A stretch of DNA of 51,394 bases from Candidatus Latescibacterota bacterium (GTDB taxonomy: Bacteria > Latescibacterota > UBA2968 > GCA-2709665). The DNA is taken from assembly GCA_012271065.1 (NCBI GenBank), contig JAAXHE010000274.1, forward strand, positions 1 to 51,394. Direction: 5' to 3'. A model generated the notes under the pieces. It was not told the DNA's origin. It was given only the letters and a program-made list of their open reading frames with translations, and searched no databases. The stretch's first letter is position 1. Every line of letters begins with the position of its first letter. A program made the translations under genes and the position numbers. Below are positions 1-7,370 of the stretch, piece after piece.

Positions 1-817
1 GATTGCCGCCGCGCAGATTGTACCCGCCGCCCTCCGTCATCACGTAGTCTTCCAGCATGCCGTCGGCGATATTTTCTCTGATGTTGACGCGCGCACCCCC
101 GCGCGTGGGCGAAATCTCGTCCATCGCCGGAAGCCCGGAAATCAGATCGTATGCCTGCATATCCACAAACCGTTGCCGGTTGACGTGGCAGGTCTCCGCG
201 TGCATGCGGCCCATCTCCCGCTCCTGGCCTTCGGGGATATCCAGCGGACCGATCGTCGTTGGGGCCAGTGTTGCCAGCGCATCGTAAATCAGCAGCGCCT
301 TTTCACCGAACCGGATCTCGCCGGTAATCGCATAGGCAAGGGCCAGATTCAGCAGCGCGTTGTCCGTGGGGCCGCCCGACCCGTACGAATAGGTGCTCAG
401 CATGCTTACCACAAAGCTGTTCCACACCGGCACCGGCGCGAACCACTTCCCCTCGTAGTAGAAACCGTGTCCTTCGTCGCGGAACGGAGACCCCTTCCGA
501 TTCTCGGGATACGCTCGCCCACACTCCGCGCAGAAGGCCCGCCCGGGCTGTGACACGTCGCACCGCCAGGCCGCCTTGCAGCAGGGACTCCCGTTGCGCC
601 CGCTGCAGAAGATCGACCCCCTGACCGGCACCAGCGCATGAATCTGCTCGTCGGACATCCGCACCCACTTCTCCGCCACCGCGCTGATCCGCGCCCACTC
701 CTTCGCGGCCCACGCCTGGGTACGGATGTTCTCCCGCGCACGGCGAATCGCATCCACCGTGTACCAGATGGATCGTCCCGGTCGTGGGACCGGCGCTTTT
801 GGATCGATAGACAACAT
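1..817 (-). CDS. heparinase II/III-like polysaccharide lyase, 3' part cut by window edge
   Basis: My own translation of the minus strand gives an uninterrupted frame of 272 codons from the ATG at 817 to the window edge. A strong Shine-Dalgarno (GGAGGTGAAG, 821-830) decides the start. The protein has no signal peptide. It opens with a helical segment, then a Cys-rich stretch (CSGRNGSPCC, then CAECGRAYPEN) that looks like the metal-binding knuckle seen near the N-terminus of some heparinase/alginate-lyase-like proteins, followed by alpha/alpha-toroid-like helices with an EMGRMHAETCHVNRQ segment. The beta-sandwich half lies outside the window. The family cleaves uronic-acid polysaccharides by beta-elimination; the substrate here is unknown. 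A Gfo/Idh/MocA gene lies 44 bp upstream in the same direction, which suggests co-transcription and processing of the sugar released. Confidence 0.7.
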   Translation of the reverse strand, partial: MLSIDPKAPVPRPGRSIWYTVDAIRRARENIRTQAWAAKEWARISAVAEKWVRMSDEQIHALVPVRGSIFCSGRNGSPCCKAAWRCDVSQPGRAFCAECGRAYPENRKGSPFRDEGHGFYYEGKWFAPVPVWNSFVVSMLSTYSYGSGGPTDNALLNLALAYAITGEIRFGEKALLIYDALATLAPTTIGPLDIPEGQEREMGRMHAETCHVNRQRFVDMQAYDLISGLPAMDEISPTRGGARVNIRENIADGMLEDYVMTEGGGYNLRGGN

Positions 818-861
818 AGGCTTCACCTCCGAGCGTATTCCCGCGATGTCCCGAGGGTCAC

Positions 862-1905
862 TTACGCGTCCTGAATGGGTATTGCCTTGCCGGTATTGGC
901 AGCTTCTCTTGCCGCAAGCGCGATTCTCATCGCAAGTTTCCCGTCCTCGCCCGTCGTCAAAGGCGTATTTCCCTCTCCGACGCACCGGACAAAATGCTCG
1001 ACTTCGGCCAGCAGCGTCCCCTGAATTCCGCGCTCCCCCATCGGCCACGTCACCGAATCGGCCACCTGGTAACCGGCATCCGTAAATACTTTCAGGGGCT
1101 GGGACATGAAGTCCACGTGCAGGACGCCCCGTTCTCCCAGAATCTCGAGGTTCCGGTCCACGCCATGGGGATAGGCGCCCGGGTATGCAAAGGTCTCATA
1201 GAGCGTCGCGATGGACCCGTTGGGGAACCTGAACGTCATCACCGCACAATCCGTGAAGTCCTGATCTTTCAGGATGAGCTGCCCCATCTCCGCGTACACG
1301 CGCTCGGGAGGCCCGCCCATCAGCCAGCAGATCAGGTCGATATTGTGCGGCCCGGCATAGTTCAGGACGCCGCCGGTCTCGTCGTCGTTCACCCACGCCC
1401 GGCCTCGCAGCACCGAACGCGGATGGCAGCGCCTGGCGAGCATCATCCTGGGGACGCCGATCTCGCCGGCATCGATCCGCCTCCTGGCTTCCATGCACGG
1501 GTGGCTGTACCGCTCGGTGAACCCGATCATCAGAATCACGCCGTTCTCCCGCGATTCCCGGATCATCAGGTCCGCCTCTTCAGGAGTCCGGCACATCGGC
1601 TTTTCGCACAGCACGTGTTTTTTCGCCCGGGCGGCCAGGACGGTGTGTTCGCAGTGGAACTCATCCGGGGTGGCCACGATGACCGCCTGGATTTCCGGAT
1701 CCCCTAACATGGCGTTATAGTCCGTGGTCCATCCGGAGACCCCACTGGATTCCGCCGCCGCTCGGGCCGAATCCTCGCTCCGCGTGCAGAACATCCGCAC
1801 TTCGGCGGCCGCGCAGGACCGGATGGCCAGGGCGAAATTCCGCCCGGCCTTGCCGCCGCCGATGATTCCGATCCCTACTGGTTCATCTGGCATGGTAAAA
1901 CTCAC
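862..1905 (-). CDS. Gfo/Idh/MocA family NAD(P)-dependent oxidoreductase
   Basis: A 347-aa cytoplasmic sugar or inositol dehydrogenase-like protein. An N-terminal Rossmann fold carries the dinucleotide-binding glycine motif GIIGGGKAGRN (about residues 13-23). The family hallmark CEKP (near residue 100) holds the conserved lysine, and the C-terminal alpha/beta domain follows (from about residue 125) with GGVLNYAGPHNIDL. Length is normal for the family. The called start is GTG at 1905; an in-frame ATG at 1893 four codons later is an alternative, and neither has a strong Shine-Dalgarno. It sits between a heparinase-like gene (downstream) and a DNA methyltransferase (79 bp upstream), all on the minus strand. 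The likely role is oxidation or epimerisation of a sugar freed by the neighbouring lyases; the exact substrate cannot be read from the sequence. Confidence 0.9.
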   Translation of the reverse strand: MSFTMPDEPVGIGIIGGGKAGRNFALAIRSCAAAEVRMFCTRSEDSARAAAESSGVSGWTTDYNAMLGDPEIQAVIVATPDEFHCEHTVLAARAKKHVLCEKPMCRTPEEADLMIRESRENGVILMIGFTERYSHPCMEARRRIDAGEIGVPRMMLARRCHPRSVLRGRAWVNDDETGGVLNYAGPHNIDLICWLMGGPPERVYAEMGQLILKDQDFTDCAVMTFRFPNGSIATLYETFAYPGAYPHGVDRNLEILGERGVLHVDFMSQPLKVFTDAGYQVADSVTWPMGERGIQGTLLAEVEHFVRCVGEGNTPLTTGEDGKLAMRIALAAREAANTGKAIPIQDA

Positions 1906-1984
1906 AGGTTTCTTCGGGAATTGTCCAGTGTATTTCTATCGCACGGCTGCGCGATGCTCTGACCATGAAATCTGGAAACGACTC

Positions 1985-3256
1985 TCAATGTTTCCTCAAC
2001 AGTACGATCCTGTTGGTATTGGTTCCCTTTTTGAGGTTATCCACGCCCCAGCAGTTCGACGTTTTGGTGAAGATCTGGTCGTTTACCAGGACCATGAGCG
2101 GATCGAGCCCCGCTTCCGCCGCCGCGGGGACTACGAGAGATTCGAGGAGGATCTTCCCGCTCCGGACTTCGCCGACCTCGAACGAGACATAGCCCCCGGG
2201 TTTGAGTACTCTCCTGAGCTCGACGAACACCCGCGTCATGGCTTCCTGCCACGCCTTCGGCCTGCTGAAATGCCATACATCCACGGTTTTCGGGTCGATG
2301 CCGTTGAACCAGCACCGCAGCCAGTTGTCCGTCTGGTAGTCCACGACGTCCAGAAACGGCGGAGAGGTGACGACGAGGCTGATGGAATCGCTCTCAATGC
2401 CGGGTGTGCTGTCAGATGTTCCGGTGATGATCAATGCCGTTCCGGAAGCCACTCTCAGCCGTTCGGCTTCGTGTTCCTTCAGTTTGCCGAGGAGCGACCT
2501 TGATTTTTTGAGGATCGGTTCCCTTACGTCCCGTTCGGGCGGTGTCTGCTTTCGACTCCCGTTGATTGCCCGCTGCCGCTCGACCGTGACGGCCTGGTTC
2601 GGAGGCAACGTATAGACCGAAAAGAAACCGGGCGAATGACCCGTCAGCCGGTTTGTCGCCACCATTCTGATCCACCGGTCGACAGCGTCCAGGCTGCCGT
2701 TTTTCTGTTTTCCAAGCACGTATTTCCGCAGATTCGCTATCTGGCGAAGTGTATTCGGATGATAAAACGCCAGCAAGTCGTCCCAGGTGTCGCATTCGCC
2801 TTCGAGAGGCAGATCGCTCAGGCGTTCGGAAACGGCGGCAAGGGGGGGAGGATCGAGCCTCGGCGCCACGAGTATCTCGCTGAGCGGATTGACGTCCGTT
2901 CCGATGGGCGTGCGCTCCAGCAATGCCGCCTCGATGGCGGTCGTCCCGCGACCCAGGAAGGGATCGTAGACCGCGTCGCCCGGTTGCGTCAGCCGCTCAA
3001 TGAAAAACCGCGGCAACTGGGGCTTGAAACAGGCGCGGTACGAGACCTCGTGGAGTGAGTGGGCCGCCCGCTGCCTGGATGTCCAGAACCCATTGACGTA
3101 GACGGGAATATCGAACGCCGGATCGGGGAATTCCAGAATCGCCGTTTCCTTGTGGAAATCGCTGAACCGTTCGATATAATATTGAAAATCTTTGAATGAA
3201 AGTGGCGCTATCGAAGTGTCAGGCTGGCCAAAGAGCTGTAATTGATTTGCTGTCAC
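1985..3256 (-). CDS. orphan DNA methyltransferase, N6-adenine/N4-cytosine type, motif I before motif IV
   Basis: A predicted SAM-dependent amino-methyltransferase of 423 aa. SAM-binding motif I reads DPFLGRGTT (about residues 98-106), then GTDVNPL (119-125), a long helical insert likely to hold target recognition, and the catalytic motif TSPPF (297-301). I chose the GTG at 3256 because GGGAG lies 7 nt upstream. The longer reading to an ATG at 3352 would begin inside the palindrome at 3323-3346, so its first residues are probably not protein. In the common PF01555 enzymes the (D/S)PP(Y/F) motif precedes DPFxGSGTT; here the order is reversed, as in alpha-like or Trm11-like architectures. No restriction endonuclease is adjacent, so it is probably a solitary methylase. 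An RNA substrate is an alternative. Confidence 0.85.
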   Translation of the reverse strand: MTANQLQLFGQPDTSIAPLSFKDFQYYIERFSDFHKETAILEFPDPAFDIPVYVNGFWTSRQRAAHSLHEVSYRACFKPQLPRFFIERLTQPGDAVYDPFLGRGTTAIEAALLERTPIGTDVNPLSEILVAPRLDPPPLAAVSERLSDLPLEGECDTWDDLLAFYHPNTLRQIANLRKYVLGKQKNGSLDAVDRWIRMVATNRLTGHSPGFFSVYTLPPNQAVTVERQRAINGSRKQTPPERDVREPILKKSRSLLGKLKEHEAERLRVASGTALIITGTSDSTPGIESDSISLVVTSPPFLDVVDYQTDNWLRCWFNGIDPKTVDVWHFSRPKAWQEAMTRVFVELRRVLKPGGYVSFEVGEVRSGKILLESLVVPAAAEAGLDPLMVLVNDQIFTKTSNCWGVDNLKKGTNTNRIVLLRKH

Positions 3257-3322
3257 TCGCAAGCTCCCGAATTCTTCAAAAACCTTGCGGAATGTTTCAG
3301 GTAAAACGGATGGTGGGGCAGT

Positions 3323-3346
3323 AGGGGCGGTTCGCGAACCGCCCCT
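3323..3346. repeat. perfect 24-bp palindrome, intergenic repeat or terminator
   Basis: The 12-base half-site AGGGGCGGTTCG is followed directly by its reverse complement, a perfect palindrome. It lies between the end of the CNNM-like gene (3388) and the chosen start of the methyltransferase (3256). On the minus strand it could end CNNM transcription, but no T-run follows. Its outer arm GTAGGGGCG resembles the arms of the hairpins at 49989-50009, so it may belong to the same dispersed palindrome family. Confidence 0.7.
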
Positions 3347-3387
3347 GCTCATCCGGGCGCATACTGCTCGTACGATCGATGGACTTG

Positions 3388-4422
3388 CTACTCCCCTTCC
3401 GACACCTGCCGGCGGCGGCGGCGGGCGAGTTCCCGCATGTCCGTAACCGTATCGGACTCATCCACAATCTCCCTGCCCAGAATCTCCTCCAGCACGTCTT
3501 CCAGCGTCAGGATCCCGGCGAGTCCGCCATATTCGTCAATGACCGCAAAGAGGTGCTGCCGCCGCTCCAGAAACATCTCCAGAACCCGGTCCAGCGAGAC
3601 CGTCTCTGCAACGAAGTGAACGGGACCCATCAGTTCCGAGATTGGGGTCTGCCCACGACCGTCCGTGAGGGCGTTGAACGCATCGCGCCGCATCACGACG
3701 CCGATCACGTCCTCGAATTCATTCTCGTAGACAGGTACCCGGCTGTGCTGCCAGGTCCCGGCCTCCTTTTGCGCCTGCTCCACGTTCAGATCGGCGCTCA
3801 ACGCGAACACGACCGTCCGCGGGGTCATGACATCCCTTGCGGTCTTGCGTTTGAGCGATAGGATGTTCTGCATCACGCGGGCTTCGTGTGGCTCGATCGC
3901 GCCGGCTTCCCTCCCCATCCGCGCCAGTGAGGCGATTTCGTCTTCGGAGACCTCCTGGGACGATCGACCCTTCGAGAATGCCCGGGTCACAAGCCGGCAT
4001 GTCTCGACAAACGGGTACATTGCCAGGACCAGAATTCGAAGCGGTATCGCGATCAGACTGGCCAGGTACCGGCTGTAGACCACGCCGACGGTCTTGGGAA
4101 TAACCTCCGACAGGAGCAGGACCGAGAGTGTAATAAATATCGTAAAATAGTGTTCCCACTCCGCGCCGTAGACCTTTATGAACGCCGCGCCTGCCAGGAA
4201 CGCGCCGCCCGTGTTCGCGATTGTATTCAGCGAGAGGATGGCCGAGATGGGACGGTCGACGTTGCGCATCCGCAGGTCTTTCAGGATACGGCCCGATACA
4301 GTACCCTTCTGCGCAAGGCTTTCGACGTAGCTCACCGGAACGGCGTAGAGAACAGCCTCCGCGAGAGAGCAGGTCGCGGAAACGAAGATAACGGCACATA
4401 CGAAAATTACCAGTTCAACCAA
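3388..4422 (-). CDS. CNNM/CorC-HlyC family membrane protein (DUF21 plus CBS pair)
   Basis: A 344-aa inner-membrane protein of the CNNM/hemolysin-C family, implicated in Mg2+ or Co2+ transport or homeostasis. The DUF21 domain occupies about residues 1-165 with four hydrophobic segments (about 3-25, 58-85, 92-115, 122-145) and the family signature SEVIPKTVG. A CBS pair follows (about 195-315), containing DVMTPRTVVFALS and FAVIDEYGGLAGILTLEDVLEEILG. The protein ends soon after the CBS pair, with a basic tail and no C-terminal CorC_HlyC transporter-associated domain, so it is shorter than the usual ~430-aa members. The start is TTG at 4422, supported by GGAGG 9 nt upstream. It stands alone on the minus strand; nothing nearby suggests a specific partner. 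Confidence 0.9.
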   Translation of the reverse strand: MVELVIFVCAVIFVSATCSLAEAVLYAVPVSYVESLAQKGTVSGRILKDLRMRNVDRPISAILSLNTIANTGGAFLAGAAFIKVYGAEWEHYFTIFITLSVLLLSEVIPKTVGVVYSRYLASLIAIPLRILVLAMYPFVETCRLVTRAFSKGRSSQEVSEDEIASLARMGREAGAIEPHEARVMQNILSLKRKTARDVMTPRTVVFALSADLNVEQAQKEAGTWQHSRVPVYENEFEDVIGVVMRRDAFNALTDGRGQTPISELMGPVHFVAETVSLDRVLEMFLERRQHLFAVIDEYGGLAGILTLEDVLEEILGREIVDESDTVTDMRELARRRRRQVSEGE

Positions 4423-4534
4423 GTCTGTTCACCTCCTGCACCTGAGAATAAAGTCATGAGTGTACGCACCAGAGACAGTTTGCCGAAACTCCCGAACCGT
4501 ACCACACGGGTCGTTGTACCGCGGAGCACGACAG

Positions 4535-7273
4535 TCAATTCCCGGTATTGCGCCTGCCGAATTGGGCCGCGAGAATCAGGAAATCCCGAAACCCGACTTC
4601 GCCGTCGCCGTTCAGGTCGAACCGGGCGTCCCAGCCCGCGGTTCCGGCGTGGGACCCAAACACGTGTGCGAACGCCAGGAAGTCGCTGAAACCCACCGTA
4701 CCGTTCCCGTCGAAGTCAGCGCTCAACGTGACAGGCGGCTCCTGGAACGCCGGAAGCCAGACACCGTTCGCCAGGACGAATTCGCCCTCTCCGTCCGGGA
4801 AGTCGCGGAGCCGACCGGACCCGTCACGGTACCGGAGCACGTCCAAGACCCTGGCCCTGCGTCCCCCGGTTCCAACAGGGGCAATCACTACGGCGCGCCC
4901 GTCGGTCTCGAGCCCATCCACGGCCACCACCTCCGCCGTTCGATTGAACCCTACCCGGGTACTGTCGGAAAACGTAACGAGCAGGACGCGAGGTGTGATT
5001 TCCAGCGCCGGGCGCGTCCCCGAGGGGTCAAGGCCCAGCACGGCCACAATCGGCGTGGCCGTTACCGGCCCGGTGGTCAACTTCAGCCGGGCGACTCTGG
5101 GGTGATAGTCGGGCCGCGCAATATTGTTCCACGTCGGTTCGTAACGTTCAAATTGCGAGGCCATGCCGTCCGGCGTCAGAATATCGATTCGCAGCGACGC
5201 GCCTTCGTAAGTCGCCGCAAACCGGCCCTGTCCCGACGGCAGCACGTCCGCGTCTTCGTCGAAATGAAGCAGCCACGTGAAACGCCGCGGCCGGCCGGCC
5301 TCCAGATGGTCCGCAACCAATACACGCTTGCCGTCCAGCATCAACATCTGGCGTGTGAACCGCTTCAGACCCAGTTCGCGAGGGTACGCCGACGCGGCCT
5401 CCCCACGCACATACGGGAACTCTGTGGAGGCGTACCCGATGTACGACCACCCTGGATACCAGCGCGGCCACCGCTCTCCGTCGCCGTACTGCCCCTGCCC
5501 GTCCACCAGGACCGTGTTGTGGTTCGCCGTCAGCTTTTTCAGCGTATAGCCTGGATCGATCAACAGCTCCTTGCCGCTGCCGTACAGCACAAAGCTGTTC
5601 TGCGCGGGGTGGTTGTGCCCTACGCCGCCGATCCAGGGATACGCCTCGATCAGTCGTGCCAGTGTGTGACCCCCGAGCGGACGCGCCCCAAGTGCGAACA
5701 TCGTTGCGTCCGTCCGCCACGATGTCCGTGCAAAGTATGCTTCCACGTCCCGGTAATAAGCCAGCTTGGGCATCAGCTCGTCCAGCGTTCCGGCCGACGC
5801 CCTCGTATCCCCGGCCAGCGCTTTCAACGTCCACCAGTGGGTATTCTGCCTGTCTGCGTGAATCAACTCGGCAATACGAAAGAGCCGGGCGTCGCCATTG
5901 CGCCCCGCCAGCCAGAACAGCGTTTCCAGCGCAGGTACAACCCCCGGTCGAAATGTATCTTCGATTGCCGCGCCCGAACGCAGATCGGGATACACGTAAT
6001 GAATCGGGAAATAGCCTGTCTTCCGCAGCCACGTGTCCGCATACGCGATGGTCTGCCCGGTTGTGTGTTCATACAGGTCGATCCATCGAAACAGCGACCC
6101 CATGGAGAAGTTCCAGTACGCAGGCCCCTCGTGGAACCCCCCATCCTGAGCAAAGGTCTTCAGTGTCCCCTGTAGGCGGTCCCAGCTCCAGGCCATCCAC
6201 ACCTCGGCCTCGGGCACCTCGCCGTAAAGCGCCGCGCCGGCCACGCCGATGGCGTAATTGTCGAACCAGTAGTGGTTCTGCTGGACCGTGCGCGCCCAGT
6301 ACATGCGCTCCATAAAGGACGCCTCGAACATGAGCCGCGCCTGGTACGTCAGCTTCTCCCGGATGATCCGTCTTTCCTCCTCCGTAAACCAGTTGTAGAG
6401 CCAATCGTACGCGACGGCGGTCCCATGGATCATATAGGCCGCGTCAAGATCCAGATCCGGTGTAGCATGCGACCAGCCGTCAGGGAGCCACTTGTCGTAT
6501 GTGCAGATTGTGAGAATGTGGCGCCGGATGGCCTCGAAACGCTCGGTCGCATCGGGGGAATTGGCGAGCAGGCAAGGGATCGCCTGGTTCTCCATACGCC
6601 ACGTCCACCCCGCGCGCTTCGGCGGACCCGTGCGGGGAGGCGGCGTGCCCCGCAACATCCCCTGCCGCCGATAGAGCCGCTCGCCGGGGTTACTGCGCTG
6701 TGCGTCGCGCAACCGCTCGATGTCCCACCGCGTGAGAAAAAGCCGCGGGCGCTCTCCGGTCAGCGCTGGCCGGATGACCGAAGCGGCATCGAAATGAACC
6801 GTCAGATGCGTCAGCCTCAGGCGAGCGACGCTCACGCCGGGCCGTTCCCGAAGCACGAGACGAATGTCCGTTCTTCCCGACACGTCCAGTCGAAAGCCCC
6901 GATGCACCTCCGCGTACCCGCCCTTGGGCAGCACGATCGGTTGCGGCTGCCGCTCTCCGTTCACCTCCAGCCAGAAGGAATCGGTTGACGTCGTCGGGGC
7001 CAGGCAGAGAACGCTCAGCCGGTAGATCCCCGGCATCAGGTCCCGATCCAGCGTCAGCGCGAAATCCGTTCCCAGAGTGCGAACCACTGTCCCCGGCTCG
7101 CGACGGACCAGATCGAACCTCCCGGAAGCGACCTGGTTGAGCGCTTCCCCCGCCGCCGAAAAGAGCACGTCTTCCCTAATTAGATCGCTCCTGGAAGGAT
7201 CGTCAGGAACGGCAGTGGCAGGGGTTTCCATCCAAAAGGCCAGGAACAGGACCAAAGAGAAATATCGCCGCAT
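4535..7273 (-). CDS. secreted heparinase II/III-family lyase with dockerin-like tail
   Basis: A 912-aa exported enzyme. The ATG at 7273 is chosen over an upstream one at 7318 because it has GAGGGAG 8 nt upstream and starts a clear signal peptide (MRRYFSLVLFLAFWMETPATA). A beta-rich N-terminal domain is followed by an alpha/alpha toroid (from about residue 180, with QQNHYWFDNYAIG) and a heparinase II/III beta-sandwich (about 530-780) containing GHNHPAQNSFVLYG and ANHNTVLVDG. The last ~60 residues carry two EF-hand-like repeats, DFDGNGTVGFSDF and DLNGDGEVGFRDF, spaced like a type I dockerin. No cohesin or scaffoldin is visible here, so the tail is more likely a Ca2+-stabilised anchoring module. 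The likely role is extracellular cleavage of a uronic-acid polysaccharide; substrate unknown. Confidence 0.88.
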   Translation of the reverse strand: MRRYFSLVLFLAFWMETPATAVPDDPSRSDLIREDVLFSAAGEALNQVASGRFDLVRREPGTVVRTLGTDFALTLDRDLMPGIYRLSVLCLAPTTSTDSFWLEVNGERQPQPIVLPKGGYAEVHRGFRLDVSGRTDIRLVLRERPGVSVARLRLTHLTVHFDAASVIRPALTGERPRLFLTRWDIERLRDAQRSNPGERLYRRQGMLRGTPPPRTGPPKRAGWTWRMENQAIPCLLANSPDATERFEAIRRHILTICTYDKWLPDGWSHATPDLDLDAAYMIHGTAVAYDWLYNWFTEEERRIIREKLTYQARLMFEASFMERMYWARTVQQNHYWFDNYAIGVAGAALYGEVPEAEVWMAWSWDRLQGTLKTFAQDGGFHEGPAYWNFSMGSLFRWIDLYEHTTGQTIAYADTWLRKTGYFPIHYVYPDLRSGAAIEDTFRPGVVPALETLFWLAGRNGDARLFRIAELIHADRQNTHWWTLKALAGDTRASAGTLDELMPKLAYYRDVEAYFARTSWRTDATMFALGARPLGGHTLARLIEAYPWIGGVGHNHPAQNSFVLYGSGKELLIDPGYTLKKLTANHNTVLVDGQGQYGDGERWPRWYPGWSYIGYASTEFPYVRGEAASAYPRELGLKRFTRQMLMLDGKRVLVADHLEAGRPRRFTWLLHFDEDADVLPSGQGRFAATYEGASLRIDILTPDGMASQFERYEPTWNNIARPDYHPRVARLKLTTGPVTATPIVAVLGLDPSGTRPALEITPRVLLVTFSDSTRVGFNRTAEVVAVDGLETDGRAVVIAPVGTGGRRARVLDVLRYRDGSGRLRDFPDGEGEFVLANGVWLPAFQEPPVTLSADFDGNGTVGFSDFLAFAHVFGSHAGTAGWDARFDLNGDGEVGFRDFLILAAQFGRRNTGN

Positions 7274-7370
7274 GTTTCCGGCTCCCTCGACGTACCCGAT
7301 AAATCCGGATCCAGTCATGGCATTCTGTGCCGGGGGATCAGAGCGCCTGGTACGCCACTGTCCAGCCGAC

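Noticed and set aside
4460..6175. 571-codon plus-strand open frame opposite the dockerin-tailed lyase
   Set aside because: It is antisense to a gene with signal peptide, Shine-Dalgarno and clear domains. Its translation is Arg/Pro/Gln-rich with no motif, as expected for a shadow in G+C-rich DNA.
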